DNA from: Halopiger xanaduensis SH-6
Lineage (GTDB): Archaea > Halobacteriota > Halobacteria > Halobacteriales > Natrialbaceae
Length of the DNA: 64,000 bases
NCBI RefSeq assembly: GCF_000217715.1
Contig: NC_015666.1
Coordinates: 226,270 to 290,269 of the forward strand
Direction: 5' to 3'
This document shows positions 44,817 through 54,274 of the stretch, one piece after another. The translations under genes were made by a program, and so were the position numbers. The first letter of the stretch is position 1. Each line of letters starts with the position of its first letter. The notes under the pieces are model-generated. The model did not search any database, was not told where the DNA came from, and was given only the letters and a program-made list of their open reading frames with translations.

Positions 44817-45140
44817 TCAATTGGTGAGCTCAGGCTTCCGGGGACTCGACCAACACGAGATTCTGAACTGGGAACGGATTATGCTCTTCGTCGTATCTTC
44901 CTCCGGCACGTAGTGCCAGAGATGATCTTCTACGCGATATAGAAAGGACTCGCTGCCTTCTGCCTTGACTCTTAGACGCTCCCCAACATTTTCATCGTCC
45001 TCCCAACCGAGGACGGTGAGCGGTTCGACCGGCCACTCGAAGAACTTCACAGAATCCCCCGGCTCCAAGCCTTCAAATACCTCTAAATCACCCTCCCGAG
45101 GCTCCCGAGGATCGAGCGACGGGTCATGCACGATTTCCAT
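44817..45140 (-). CDS. Hypothetical protein
   Basis: A 107-residue protein with ATG start. It has short beta strands (GDLEVFEGLEPGDSVKFFEW, ERLRVKAEGSESFLYRVEDH) reminiscent of a small SH3-like or barrel fold, then a loosely ordered C-terminus. No family named. It lies in AT-rich accessory DNA. Confidence 0.4.
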   Translation of the reverse strand: MEIVHDPSLDPREPREGDLEVFEGLEPGDSVKFFEWPVEPLTVLGWEDDENVGERLRVKAEGSESFLYRVEDHLWHYVPEEDTTKSIIRSQFRISCWSSPRKPELTN

Positions 45141-45357
45141 AGCATCGTGATAGACCCCTCCTCACTTAATGCTGTCATCGAGTAGCTCTGCGCGCCGGCG
45201 TTTATCACTCAGGAGACATCAGTATCAAGTGCGTGTTGGGCCAGAACCGGATGGTTTTCGCCCGAGAGGCTTTCACGCGGGCGAGAAATCCCAGTCTTTA
45301 TGTTGGCTCCCTTGGTGGGCAGCCGGGCAGCCTAACACCACCCAGAACCAGCCAAAC

Positions 45358-46086
45358 ATGCGATACCCGACCACAATCTACGCACGCGTCTCTACCCCCG
45401 AACAGGACATCGCCCAGCAGAAGGAGAAGTTGTGGAACCACGCCATCGACGAACTCGAGATCGAGCCCTCGAACATCGACGTGCTCGAAGACGAGGCCAC
45501 CGGCAGCAACACAGACCGCGACGGCTACCAAGAGATGATGCGTCGCGTGTGTGAGGGAGAGACCGAACGCGTCATCGTCCGATCGATTACTCGCCTCGGG
45601 CGCAATATGCGCGATCTCAACGACGCCGTCCACGAGATCGTCGTGGACAACGGGTGTGGGCTTGTCGTCGTCAACGACGGTCTCCACATCGAACCAGATA
45701 CAGAGGAACTCAACCTCGAGCAGAAGGCCATCCTCTATGGCCTCTCTTTCGCTTCCGACATCGAACACGAGATGATCAAGCAGCGAACCATCGACGGTCT
45801 CCGCGCCGCCGAAGAAGCCGGGAAGCGCATCGGTCGACCGATCTACGGTTTCACCTCTGAAGATGGGAACCTCCGGCCAGACAACGAGGAGTACGAGCAG
45901 GCTGTACAGGCGATCGTGGCCAAGGAGGAACTCGGCTGGTCAGACCGCCGTATCCAACGCCAGATCGGCGTGCCGCGACGAACAGTCCCTCGAGTCGTCG
46001 ATCGACGCGACATTTACCTTGGAGACCGAGGCGACGACGACCTTGCCGAGCAGGCACGTGATGATCTGGAGGCGATTGGCCAGTAA
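45358..46086 (+). CDS. Serine recombinase (resolvase/invertase type)
   Basis: A 242-residue site-specific recombinase. The N-terminal catalytic domain has the nucleophile Ser12 in YARVSTPEQDIAQQ, with further motifs ERVIVRSITRLGRN and DIEHEMIKQRTIDGLR. The C-terminal helix-turn-helix (GWSDRRIQRQIGVPRRTVPR) binds the recombination site. I place the start at the ATG at 45358 because the catalytic domain begins there. Resolvases of this size act in DNA inversion, plasmid multimer resolution or transposition. It is intact. Together with the tyrosine integrase it makes two independent recombination systems within 7 kb. Confidence 0.88.
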   Translation: MRYPTTIYARVSTPEQDIAQQKEKLWNHAIDELEIEPSNIDVLEDEATGSNTDRDGYQEMMRRVCEGETERVIVRSITRLGRNMRDLNDAVHEIVVDNGCGLVVVNDGLHIEPDTEELNLEQKAILYGLSFASDIEHEMIKQRTIDGLRAAEEAGKRIGRPIYGFTSEDGNLRPDNEEYEQAVQAIVAKEELGWSDRRIQRQIGVPRRTVPRVVDRRDIYLGDRGDDDLAEQARDDLEAIGQ

Positions 46087-46176
46087 CACCGGTATCTGGC
46101 CATCTATGAGCATCACTCGCCGATATTCGTAACCACTACTTGAGTCAAAAGAGGGTCGACACTCTACGCTAATGGA

Positions 46177-46407
46177 CTACTCTTCGGAAACTATCTCGAC
46201 GACTTCCAACCGAGACTTATGTCGCGTGCAGGATGGACACTGTTCCCGAAACACGTCACCTTCTTTCACTGGCGGAAGTTCGTCGGCGTCGATGAGAACT
46301 GTGTCACCGCAACCGGGTAGCTTCTCGGTGTTTACCTCGTCGTTGTAGTCGGGCCGTTCGGGATTCGGGTGCAGGGCTCGGATATAGTCTGCCATGCGGT
46401 TCCCCAT
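46177..46407 (-). CDS. Small hypothetical protein with Cys pair
   Basis: About 76 residues from ATG 46407. It contains a CPSC pair and one further Cys in LPGCGDTV, so a zinc site is possible. HPNPERPDYNDEVNTEKL suggests a haloarchaeal mobile-element protein. No family recognised. Confidence 0.4.
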   Translation of the reverse strand: MGNRMADYIRALHPNPERPDYNDEVNTEKLPGCGDTVLIDADELPPVKEGDVFREQCPSCTRHKSRLEVVEIVSEE

Positions 46408-46716
46408 ATCCAATCACCGTATGTAAATGTAGAACCGGAAAGGCTGCTAATTCAGGACAGGATTCTCCCTTGCCCACTCGGTCAGGAACTCTTAACTACT
46501 GGAACAGTCTCGGCATCTGCATTCTTGACAACGACAGAGGGACAGACGCATCCGCAACCTACTATTACGACGTACGAGTCTTCGACAGCATCCGAGTTTC
46601 CGTCGCTGATACCAGTAGTGTCGATGTCGATGACTGGGATATGATTGACTGGCAGTACCGTGGTGATCTCGACGACGTCTACCACGAGTTCTGCTGATCG
46701 ACGGTCACCGACAACC
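46408..46716. other. 309-base spacer with a weak candidate frame
   Basis: A plus-strand frame at 46470-46697 (TTG start, acidic translation with VSVADTSSVDVDDWDMIDW) looks partly protein-like, but it has no good start or ribosome site. The opposite strand also has an open frame that looks like its shadow. No confident gene. Confidence 0.3.
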
Positions 46717-47028
46717 CTACACGCCAGCGTCCCGGGCAAACACCTGCAACTGCTTCCGCCGCTCCTCGTCCCCGACGCCGTGACGGTCAAGCACGTCTGG
46801 CCAGTCTTCCTCGTTAGCGTCTACCATCTCCAGCAGAACATCCCGATAGTCCAGCAGTGCGGTCTTCATATCGTGTTCCTCGGGACTGACCGTGACTTTG
46901 TCGTCAAGCTTCACGTTCAGCGTCTCGTACCCATCGAGTTCGACGATTTCAACAATCGCACCCTCCTCAACTGCCTCGTGCAAGTGCGCGAGCGGATCGT
47001 CCAAGTCTGAGACCTTCTCTTCCACCAT
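46717..47028 (-). CDS. Small acidic hypothetical protein
   Basis: About 103 residues from ATG 47028 (start MVEEKVSDLDDPL). It alternates acidic helices with strands (AIVEIVELDGYETLNVKLDD, then KTALLDYRDVLLEMVDANEE). The last part is a basic/hydrophobic helix. No family recognised. Compact acidic coding supports a real gene. Confidence 0.5.
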   Translation of the reverse strand: MVEEKVSDLDDPLAHLHEAVEEGAIVEIVELDGYETLNVKLDDKVTVSPEEHDMKTALLDYRDVLLEMVDANEEDWPDVLDRHGVGDEERRKQLQVFARDAGV

Positions 47029-47189
47029 ATCTGTACCACGCCACCTGCTGCACTTAGGTTTCAGCATCCCACTGGACTCAGCAGATTTGTCCTGTACTCC
47101 GCCCGGTTGCCCGGTCGCTGCTATACATTCTTGACATCAGGTGACGTTCGGCGAGCGGTGCGGCCAGCCCGGTTACCACTCGAAAAGGT

Positions 47190-47369
47190 CTACAGGTCAT
47201 CAACCTGCTTCCAGCTATGGAAGAACGCGCCCTCCTCCGTTACGCAGACCCGAATACGTCCGATCGGCGAGCCCTCGTACCGCTCACCGGGTTCGACGTG
47301 ATCGTAAGCCTGTTCGCCACACTCGGGGCACTCGTCCACGGGAGTCTTATCGATTCCCATATCTGTCAT
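47190..47369 (-). CDS. Small zinc-finger-like protein
   Basis: About 59 residues from ATG 47369. It has one CPECG knuckle and a later single Cys (RIRVCVTEEGAFF), so a partial zinc site is plausible. A further start is possible at 47360. It diverges from the gene at 47433. Confidence 0.45.
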   Translation of the reverse strand: MTDMGIDKTPVDECPECGEQAYDHVEPGERYEGSPIGRIRVCVTEEGAFFHSWKQVDDL

Positions 47370-47432
47370 TCCCGTACGGAAGACCATAGAGGCCGGCACA
47401 CGTCCGTGGGAGAGATCCAATCAACCGACGAT

Positions 47433-47594
47433 ATGCTTAAATTTCCTTTTGAAGAGGCGAACGAACTCCTTGACGACGTGGACATCGTAGACGAGGTGAT
47501 GGACAAAGGAATGCGCGAGTATACCCGCCTCTGGTTACTCGGGGTCACCGACGGCATCTATCGCGAGATGGAAGCCCGGAGAGAACAGGTCTGA
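47433..47594 (+). CDS. Small helical protein (53 aa)
   Basis: MLKFPFEEANELLDDVDIVD and the remainder MDKGMREYTRLWLLGVTDG form acidic amphipathic helices, a coherent protein pattern. The ATG is at 47433, divergent from the zinc-finger-like gene. It ends 18 bases before the methyltransferase stop (convergent). Function unknown. Confidence 0.4.
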   Translation: MLKFPFEEANELLDDVDIVDEVMDKGMREYTRLWLLGVTDGIYREMEARREQV

Positions 47595-47612
47595 TCACCA
47601 GATATTTCGACT

Positions 47613-49022
47613 CTATCCTTGCTTCTCGTAGACTAAGAAGTACGAGTGGTTCTTTCGGGCCCGACGTTGTTCATACATCCTCCCTATAGTAGGTGTATCA
47701 GGTCGGACGACGACGAACAAATCCTTGGCGTGGAAGTCCATCTCCTCGTAGATATTCGTCACCTCAATGTGGGTAAGACGCTGCTCGTTCCGACTGACCT
47801 CATCCTGCATTTTCGCTATGAGGAGACCATCATCACGTAGCACACGACGGGCTTCCTCTCCAGCTGCCGCGTACATCTCGAGAACCGCATCATGGTAGGT
47901 CGCCGACTGTTCGCCGGTCGTCCCGACATAGCGATCCTTGATCCAGTAATCGTTGTCCGACGGCTTGTCCGGCGTTTCGTAGAACCCCTCGGCGTACGGT
48001 GGATCGAGGACGACGCAGTCGAACGACGCGTCGTCGTAGGGAAGGTCTCGACAATCGACCCCGTCTGTAGAGTCTGGTGATCGCGAGGGATCGATGTCCG
48101 TCGCAGTCAGTTCGTACTTTCCTGACGGGACTTGACGCCAGAAGACGCCCTCTCCATAGGTAACGTCGGCTATCTCTGAACCGGGCTCGACGTGCAGGTC
48201 AAGTACCTCGGGGAAGACCTCGTCGTTCGTCCCCTTATGTGCCGAGAGAATGGCGTCTTCTGCCGCGACACGTTCCGGTTCTTCATCATCCGAGGACGAG
48301 TCCTGCTCCTCTTCGTCTGAACTCGAAGTCCCGTCCTCGTCGTCAGACTCTGTCTCTGTTTGAACTCGGTCGCGAACCTTCTGGTACGCACCGTAGACAG
48401 ACTGCTCCTCGCGGTCGAGTTTGTCGACCTCGTGTTGGGCGACAGTATCTCCATCTTGAGCGGCATCCCAGACTGTCTTCGCCATATCGTACGTGCGCCC
48501 GGAGCCGAAGCCAACCGTATCGGCGACCTTGTCTCGCGTCTTACCGAAGTCGTCGTCGGGCGAGGACATCTCTTCGTCACCTCGTGAAGAATTTTCCACG
48601 ATGTCCGTACGCGTCCCCTGTCGTTGGCGCGCGCGCTCGCGCTCAATTCGTTCTAGCTCCTCTGCCTCTCTGAGCTTCTGGCTAAACGACTTGTCTCGGC
48701 TCTGGTTGTGGACGAGGAGTCGCTCCTGTCGCTCAAGATCTGTCTCTAAGCGGACGAATCGAACGGGAACTTGCTCCAACCCGACTTTCTTTGCGGCCTC
48801 CGTGCGTCGATGTCCAGAGATGATGGTCGGCTGATCGGCGACCTCCCCGGCCTCTGGTTGTGGATCGGCGACAATTGGCTCTACAACACCGATTTCCTCG
48901 ATGCTCGATAGTAGCGCCTCGTCGGGGTCTGTACGGTCGCCATATACGTCATCGTTCAACGGATGTGGCTCGAGAGAGTCCGGATCGAGATATTCAATCT
49001 CCGATGGCACCGCCTCAGCCAT
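47613..49022 (-). CDS. ParB-nuclease-like domain fused to DNA methyltransferase
   Basis: A 469-residue fusion. Residues 1-120 are a ParB/Srx-like domain (SLEPHPLNDDVYG, IISGHRRTEAAKKVG). A helical stretch and a Ser/Glu/Asp-rich linker (about 220-250) follow. The C-terminal 200 residues are a class I methyltransferase with a SAM-binding region (DVTYGEGVFWR) and motif IV VVLDPPYAEGF (D340-Y343), typical of N6-adenine or N4-cytosine methylation. ParB-like plus methyltransferase proteins are frequent on phages and plasmids. It diverges from brxA across 151 bases, which makes a role as the BREX modification enzyme conceivable but unproven; it is far smaller than PglX. Confidence 0.8.
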   Translation of the reverse strand: MAEAVPSEIEYLDPDSLEPHPLNDDVYGDRTDPDEALLSSIEEIGVVEPIVADPQPEAGEVADQPTIISGHRRTEAAKKVGLEQVPVRFVRLETDLERQERLLVHNQSRDKSFSQKLREAEELERIERERARQRQGTRTDIVENSSRGDEEMSSPDDDFGKTRDKVADTVGFGSGRTYDMAKTVWDAAQDGDTVAQHEVDKLDREEQSVYGAYQKVRDRVQTETESDDEDGTSSSDEEEQDSSSDDEEPERVAAEDAILSAHKGTNDEVFPEVLDLHVEPGSEIADVTYGEGVFWRQVPSGKYELTATDIDPSRSPDSTDGVDCRDLPYDDASFDCVVLDPPYAEGFYETPDKPSDNDYWIKDRYVGTTGEQSATYHDAVLEMYAAAGEEARRVLRDDGLLIAKMQDEVSRNEQRLTHIEVTNIYEEMDFHAKDLFVVVRPDTPTIGRMYEQRRARKNHSYFLVYEKQG

Positions 49023-49173
49023 TTTTCAAATAGGTGGTGAGGGGCTCCCAATAACTGCTTCGTCACAAACTTAGCACTCTTCGAAATCCGGGGACGGCAC
49101 GTACCTACATCTAAAGTCTCCTCGATTCGTTTTTCCCTATCAACTAAGTGGTGTGGATGGTTCGAGACAAAGT

Positions 49174-50016
49174 ATGACTCTCCGCACCGACGGAAAGGGA
49201 ACTTCCCTGCCGTCGCTCGACTCGACATTCTCTCACGAAGAGGTGTCGATGGCGCTCACTAGATGCGGGCTTCTCGTAGAACGGGCAGAGACGCTCGCTC
49301 GGCTGTACGCCCAACATCGAGATTGGACAGTCGTCGAAGAGCAATGGGTCGAAGAACGGTTCGACGAGCGCAGTACGCGCGGCAGTTCGAAGGGCATCTA
49401 TCGCGCTCTCAGCTCGCGATTCAAGACAGCGGGAAGCGAACTCCCGTCAATCGTCCAACTTCCGACGGTCTTCGATCAATGCGAGACGAAACGCGATAAG
49501 GCGCAGGTACTGTACTTCTACCTAGTGGAGGACGATCCTCTCGTGAAGTACATCGTCCACCGATACGCCAATCGGCTTCAGGAGTCCGGCGTCGACGGGC
49601 TGGACTTCGAGCAGGACACAGTCGAACGCCTTCTGAACGAATTCCATTACGATGATGGGAGCGAGTTTGATTACGCAGAATCGACGACGCGTCGGTGGGG
49701 CGAAGGACTCCGCTCTGTGATGCGAGAGATCGACGTTCTCGACACACAGCAGGCGTTAGAGGGGCAAATCCCCAATATTGGGACGACACCGTTGCTCGTC
49801 GCGTCAGGTTACTCGTGGGAGACCCACAGCGATGACTGGCTCTCCCAGCCGACCGGATGGCTCTACCTCTTCCAACCGGAACAGTACTGGGACTCCTTGG
49901 CCGAACGCATAAGCGATCATCCGAATTGGGAAGCAAGCGGAATTCACGGTGAACTGAGGCTCCAGCCGGTCGCCGACACGTACGACTGGGCCGAACCGTG
50001 GGAGGGCGAAGTATGA
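49174..50016 (+). CDS. brxA: BrxA-like protein (DUF1819)
   Basis: A 280-residue protein matching BREX BrxA: LLVERAETLARLYAQHRDWT, then VEERFDERSTRGSSKGIYRA and the FYLVEDDPLVKYIVHRYANR segment are the family hallmarks. BrxA is a small DNA-binding protein at the head of BREX operons. ATG 49174 is chosen; a GTG lies 21 bases upstream. It heads a four-gene overlapping run with BrxC, BrxB and a second BrxC. The stop overlaps the next start by 4 bases. Confidence 0.8.
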   Translation: MTLRTDGKGTSLPSLDSTFSHEEVSMALTRCGLLVERAETLARLYAQHRDWTVVEEQWVEERFDERSTRGSSKGIYRALSSRFKTAGSELPSIVQLPTVFDQCETKRDKAQVLYFYLVEDDPLVKYIVHRYANRLQESGVDGLDFEQDTVERLLNEFHYDDGSEFDYAESTTRRWGEGLRSVMREIDVLDTQQALEGQIPNIGTTPLLVASGYSWETHSDDWLSQPTGWLYLFQPEQYWDSLAERISDHPNWEASGIHGELRLQPVADTYDWAEPWEGEV

Positions 50017-53000
50017 CTGACGAGAGCTGGTTCGCCGCCGATGTTGGGAGCGATTTCGAGGAATCTGTTCGCATCGACCGCGAGGATGACGGTCGCGATC
50101 ACCGTCTGGAATCGATCGACACCTACCACGTGACGGAGGAGTCTGAGGACTTCATGTCCGACTTCTTCTCGCGCCTGCTCGGCCGTTCCGAGGATATGCG
50201 GTCGGGCGCGAACTACTGGCTCTACGGGTACTACGGGAGCGGGAAGAGCCACCTCCTCAGCGTGCTCCGCGGCCTGCTAGATAGCGAATGGCTTCGAGAG
50301 CGCGAGGATGTCTGGGAGCAGCTAACCGACGGTCGTGAGCTGGACACGCTCGAAACCACGTGGTCATCGATCCACGATGAGTACGAGGTCATCCCGATCT
50401 CGGTGAACCTCCTGAAGCATCAGGGTCAGAAGAAATTGAGCTTCAGCGAGATCGTTCTCCGCAGTGCTCACACGTCGGAACGGCTCACCGGTGCCGAGGG
50501 AGGGCTCTCGTCGCAACTCGACGTCGCCTTCTTCGAGGACTGGTATCGGACGACCGACGCGTGGGAGGATCGGACTGCCAACACCCAAACGGCACTACGG
50601 AGTACGGTTGATAGTCCCGAGAAGTACGACTGGGAAGACGTTCAGCAGTACAACGCTCTCGCGGACACCGTTCTTCCCACACTCTTCGAGCAGGAGACCG
50701 GCACGGCGGATGGTTTAGACGATCTGATACCGTCCGATCTCGACCCCCAAGCGATGGTCGAGCGCCTCGAACAGTTGCGGAGCGATCGCGAAGAGGAACT
50801 CGGCCGCCCAGTCAAGCTCGTACTACTGCTGGACGAGGTCAGTCTCTTCATCGGGACGGACTTCGACCGCCTCACCGAGTTACAGACCCTTGCGGAGAGC
50901 GTCGACGAGACCGGTGACGGTGACATCCAACTTGTGGCGACGGCACAGGCCAAAATCGAGGACGTCCAGCCGCAGTTCGCGGCTCGCGGGGCCGACTTCA
51001 GTATCGTCAAGGATCGGTTCCCGCACCGATTTGGCCTTCCGAGCCGACACGTCGGCGAAATATCGACCCAGCGGTTGCTCAAAAAGACGGTGGACGGGAA
51101 GGAGGATACGGAACGCGTCCTCAATCGAACCAGCAACGAGCCCGAGACGTTACTCGTGTACTCGGGCATCGAACAGAACACCGAACCACCGCTCGACGAC
51201 ATCGACCGCGAGCGCCTCATCGAGTTCTATCCGTTCCTTCCGTATCAGCCACCGCTGTTCCTCGAGATCCTCTCGAACCTCCGGCAGGAAGCACACGATC
51301 CCGCGAAGTCGATCTTCTCGGGAACCGCACGGGCGATTCTGGCCCTCGTTCACGGACTCCTCCAAGAGTGGATAGAGGCCGGCGAGGAGACCAACGTTAT
51401 TTCGCTGGTCGACTTCTACGACCTCATCGAACCGGAACTCGATGACATCACGCCACAGGACGTGGGGGTCATCGAGGAGATCGAGGAACAGCACAAGGCA
51501 GGCGAACTGGAGGAAATCGACGTGGATGTCGCGAAGGCCGTGTTGCTCCTCCAGCACATTCCGGATACGATTCCGATGTCTGAGCGGAATCTCGCAGTCG
51601 CCGTGTTGAGTGACCTCGACGGCCCGACTCAGTTCCAGATGGAGAACCGCGTCGAGGACTCGCTCCAACGGCTTCGAAAGTTCATCCGGCCGACGCACGA
51701 TGAAACCGGGCCGAAGTACGCGTTCACTCATCCAGAGGAGCGCGAAATCATCGAAGCCTCTGAGGAAAACCTCGACAACCCGAACTGGCAGTCCATCATC
51801 GAAGCCGTGGACGGGTATCTCTGGGAAGACATCGTGCGCGACCTCTCACTCCCGACATCGGCTGAGTACCCAGATACCGGCGAGCAGTATCCGGTTCGCT
51901 ACGAATTCAGTATCGACGGAATCGAACTCGATACGACCGTCGACGCTGAGGACGCCCTCGATGTCGAAGTCGCCGTCGAAGGGCTTTCTCCCGCCGCAGA
52001 AGACATCAGCTACGACGGCGACCCGCTCGAATGGACGATCGGACAGGACGGACTCGACGATCTCCGAGATAGCCTCATCGAGTGGTGGTCGCTCAGAGAT
52101 GCTGTCGGAGACCACACGCTCCCACAGTCCGTCGAGCGTGACCTCTCCGATCGCGCAGCACGCGTCCAGAGCAAACTCGTCGAGGCGCTCAAGAGCGGGG
52201 CGTTCGACGTCAAGGATCGCGGCGATCAGATCGGGGGCATGGTCTCGGGAGTCGAGGAATATCTCGACGTCAACTATCCCGACGACTTCCACCCCGTAAT
52301 GCTGCAGGTCGGCGACGAGCACTTACAGGAACTCCGGGGACTCTCAGCACAAGACCCACTACCTACGTGGGCCCAGCAGATCGATGTCGCGACGGAAGAC
52401 CCAGAAACGCACGGTGGGTCGATCCAGAACAACGTTCGCGCCTTCACCGGCCGACAGTTGAAGCAACGCGGCGGGAACCTCGCGATGGCAACAATCATCG
52501 ACGGCATCGTGAAGAAGAAGCCGATCTACGAGGACGCTCGCCCCGCGCTGTGTGCGATTATCTGGGGCCTCTGCCGGAAGGGAGATTTCCTGCCCGTCGA
52601 CGAAACGGGCGACTCCCTCGAACTCGACGCCGTCATCGATCTGAACAAACTGACGACGACGCGTCTCAAGATCGCGGGGAGTGGCGGCGTCCGAAGTATC
52701 CTTCGGGAGGGCGGATTCATCGACTCGACAGAGACCATCCCGGACGGAATCGTCAGGCTCCAGTCCGCGAACGACACGCTCGCGGGTCGACTCGGTAGTC
52801 TCGTCGAAGACGTCAGGCTGGTCGCCGAGAGTGACATCCAAACGCGCGCCGTTCGCAACCTCCTCGAGTCGTTCGTTGAGGAGCTCGAAGCCAAGCAGCA
52901 GAGCGCGATCAACCGACGAGAGGCCGTCAAATCACGCGACACCGACTGGGAGGACGTCGTCGAAGCAACCAACAACGCTCAGGATTGGTACGACGACGCC

Positions 53001-53696
53001 GAGGAAGTGTGGAGTTTGCGCCTCCCCGCGCTCACACGAATCGACTCGCAGTTGACTCTCGCCCAGCAGTCGTACGACTGGCTGACCGAGGAGTGCGAAG
53101 CAGCCAGCCAGACGCTTCGCGAGAGCATCGACGGCTACGAGGGAGAATGGTGGACACACGATGGCTGGGATCGGTTCAACGACGCCCAAACCACCTCGCC
53201 GGCGCTCGACGAGGCGATCGAGACCGCGTGGGACTCGTTCCGGGCGGAAACTGAGATCGATGCGTTCGTCGACGGGTTACAGGAGCATCCGTGGATTCGG
53301 CCCGCGAGCGAGTTCGGGTCGAACGTTCGGCCGGCCTTCGAGAGCGAATACATCACACCCCTCCGTCGCGCCGCATCGTGGTACGAGGACGTCTCGGACG
53401 CGGTATCGACGGTGACCGGCGGAACGACCAACACCGAGGCTGACGACTTCATCCGAGCGACGAACACACTCCTCGACAGCGAACCCCTCGCTGTGGTTGC
53501 CGGTAGCGACATCGAGGAGTTACGAGATACGTTCGAGGAGCTACAGACACTCGTTGGGGATCAGTCTCCCACAGACATCACGGCGATCGGGGTTCTCCCG
53601 TCGGATCGCGAATCGCTGGACTCCGAACTGGAACGGCTCGTCGAACGCCACGACCTCAATATCGAGCGGACTGAGACGGGGGTGATCATCCGATGA
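50013..53696 (+). CDS. brxC: BrxC-like P-loop ATPase (first copy)
   Basis: A 1227-residue BREX ATPase. Walker A is YGYYGSGKSHLL (G75-S79); Walker B is LLLDEVSLFIG (D274, E275). The large remainder is helical with no recognised enzyme motif, as in BrxC/PglY. Coding begins at ATG 50013, whose TGA overlaps the BrxA stop. The BrxC-BrxB order and overlap are typical. In BREX, BrxC is needed for both methylation and phage defence; its molecular role as a large AAA+ motor is inferred from homologues. Confidence 0.82.
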   Translation: MTDESWFAADVGSDFEESVRIDREDDGRDHRLESIDTYHVTEESEDFMSDFFSRLLGRSEDMRSGANYWLYGYYGSGKSHLLSVLRGLLDSEWLREREDVWEQLTDGRELDTLETTWSSIHDEYEVIPISVNLLKHQGQKKLSFSEIVLRSAHTSERLTGAEGGLSSQLDVAFFEDWYRTTDAWEDRTANTQTALRSTVDSPEKYDWEDVQQYNALADTVLPTLFEQETGTADGLDDLIPSDLDPQAMVERLEQLRSDREEELGRPVKLVLLLDEVSLFIGTDFDRLTELQTLAESVDETGDGDIQLVATAQAKIEDVQPQFAARGADFSIVKDRFPHRFGLPSRHVGEISTQRLLKKTVDGKEDTERVLNRTSNEPETLLVYSGIEQNTEPPLDDIDRERLIEFYPFLPYQPPLFLEILSNLRQEAHDPAKSIFSGTARAILALVHGLLQEWIEAGEETNVISLVDFYDLIEPELDDITPQDVGVIEEIEEQHKAGELEEIDVDVAKAVLLLQHIPDTIPMSERNLAVAVLSDLDGPTQFQMENRVEDSLQRLRKFIRPTHDETGPKYAFTHPEEREIIEASEENLDNPNWQSIIEAVDGYLWEDIVRDLSLPTSAEYPDTGEQYPVRYEFSIDGIELDTTVDAEDALDVEVAVEGLSPAAEDISYDGDPLEWTIGQDGLDDLRDSLIEWWSLRDAVGDHTLPQSVERDLSDRAARVQSKLVEALKSGAFDVKDRGDQIGGMVSGVEEYLDVNYPDDFHPVMLQVGDEHLQELRGLSAQDPLPTWAQQIDVATEDPETHGGSIQNNVRAFTGRQLKQRGGNLAMATIIDGIVKKKPIYEDARPALCAIIWGLCRKGDFLPVDETGDSLELDAVIDLNKLTTTRLKIAGSGGVRSILREGGFIDSTETIPDGIVRLQSANDTLAGRLGSLVEDVRLVAESDIQTRAVRNLLESFVEELEAKQQSAINRREAVKSRDTDWEDVVEATNNAQDWYDDAEEVWSLRLPALTRIDSQLTLAQQSYDWLTEECEAASQTLRESIDGYEGEWWTHDGWDRFNDAQTTSPALDEAIETAWDSFRAETEIDAFVDGLQEHPWIRPASEFGSNVRPAFESEYITPLRRAASWYEDVSDAVSTVTGGTTNTEADDFIRATNTLLDSEPLAVVAGSDIEELRDTFEELQTLVGDQSPTDITAIGVLPSDRESLDSELERLVERHDLNIERTETGVIIR

Positions 53697-54274
53697 CGAC
53701 CAAACGTCCCTTCCACGACTTCACGGAGCGACTCGCACAGTTCGCCGACGGACGACGCGGCATCCGAAACCCGTTCGTGATCGTCCCCGTCCAGCCGAAG
53801 TACGAGCGACGGGTCGCCGAACGGCTCACCGAGTGGGCGACGAACCCGCATCGTACCGAGGAGTTCCCGGATGACGGAACCGTCCAAGTCCTCCGGCTGG
53901 ACGAACTGTTCGTCGAAACCGACGTCTTCGAACTCGCGGTCGACCTCGGCGAAAACAGCCAGCCAGCGACTATCACCGAAACGATGCAAGACCGATTAGC
54001 GGAGGAACTCGTCGCGGTTATGGTCGAGAAAATCGACGCACCAGCCCAGCAGCGACACGTCGTTCTCCTCACGCACCTCGGGAGCCTCTACCCGTTTACG
54101 CGTGCGTCGGAACTGCTCGACGAGCTCGACCGCCGTAACGTCCAGTCGACGATCGGTATTCCGTTCCCCGGAGACATCGTCGGTGGGAAACTGAGCTTCT
54201 TCGGCGAGGAATCGCGCAACTACTACCCTGCCCACCAGATCGAAGGCCGGGTTGAGGGGGTGCATCTCCAATGA
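53693..54274 (+). CDS. brxB: BrxB-like protein (DUF1788)
   Basis: A 193-residue protein with the BrxB end motif FPGDIVGGKLSFFGEESRNY and the core RNPFVIVPVQPKYERRVAER, then HVVLLTHLGSLYPFTRASEL. It overlaps both neighbours by 4 bases (ATGA at each end), so it is cotranslated. BrxB is an essential but biochemically ill-defined BREX component. Confidence 0.8.
   Translation: MTTKRPFHDFTERLAQFADGRRGIRNPFVIVPVQPKYERRVAERLTEWATNPHRTEEFPDDGTVQVLRLDELFVETDVFELAVDLGENSQPATITETMQDRLAEELVAVMVEKIDAPAQQRHVVLLTHLGSLYPFTRASELLDELDRRNVQSTIGIPFPGDIVGGKLSFFGEESRNYYPAHQIEGRVEGVHLQ

Noticed and set aside
46482..46790. Minus-strand frame of 102 codons
   Set aside because: Val/Ser/Cys-rich translation looks like the mirror of an acidic plus-strand frame; neither is well supported.
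47613..49022. ParB-methyltransferase as the BREX PglX
   Set aside because: PglX is about 1,200 residues with a different domain order; this protein is 469 residues with a ParB-like front. Kept only as a possible functional substitute.
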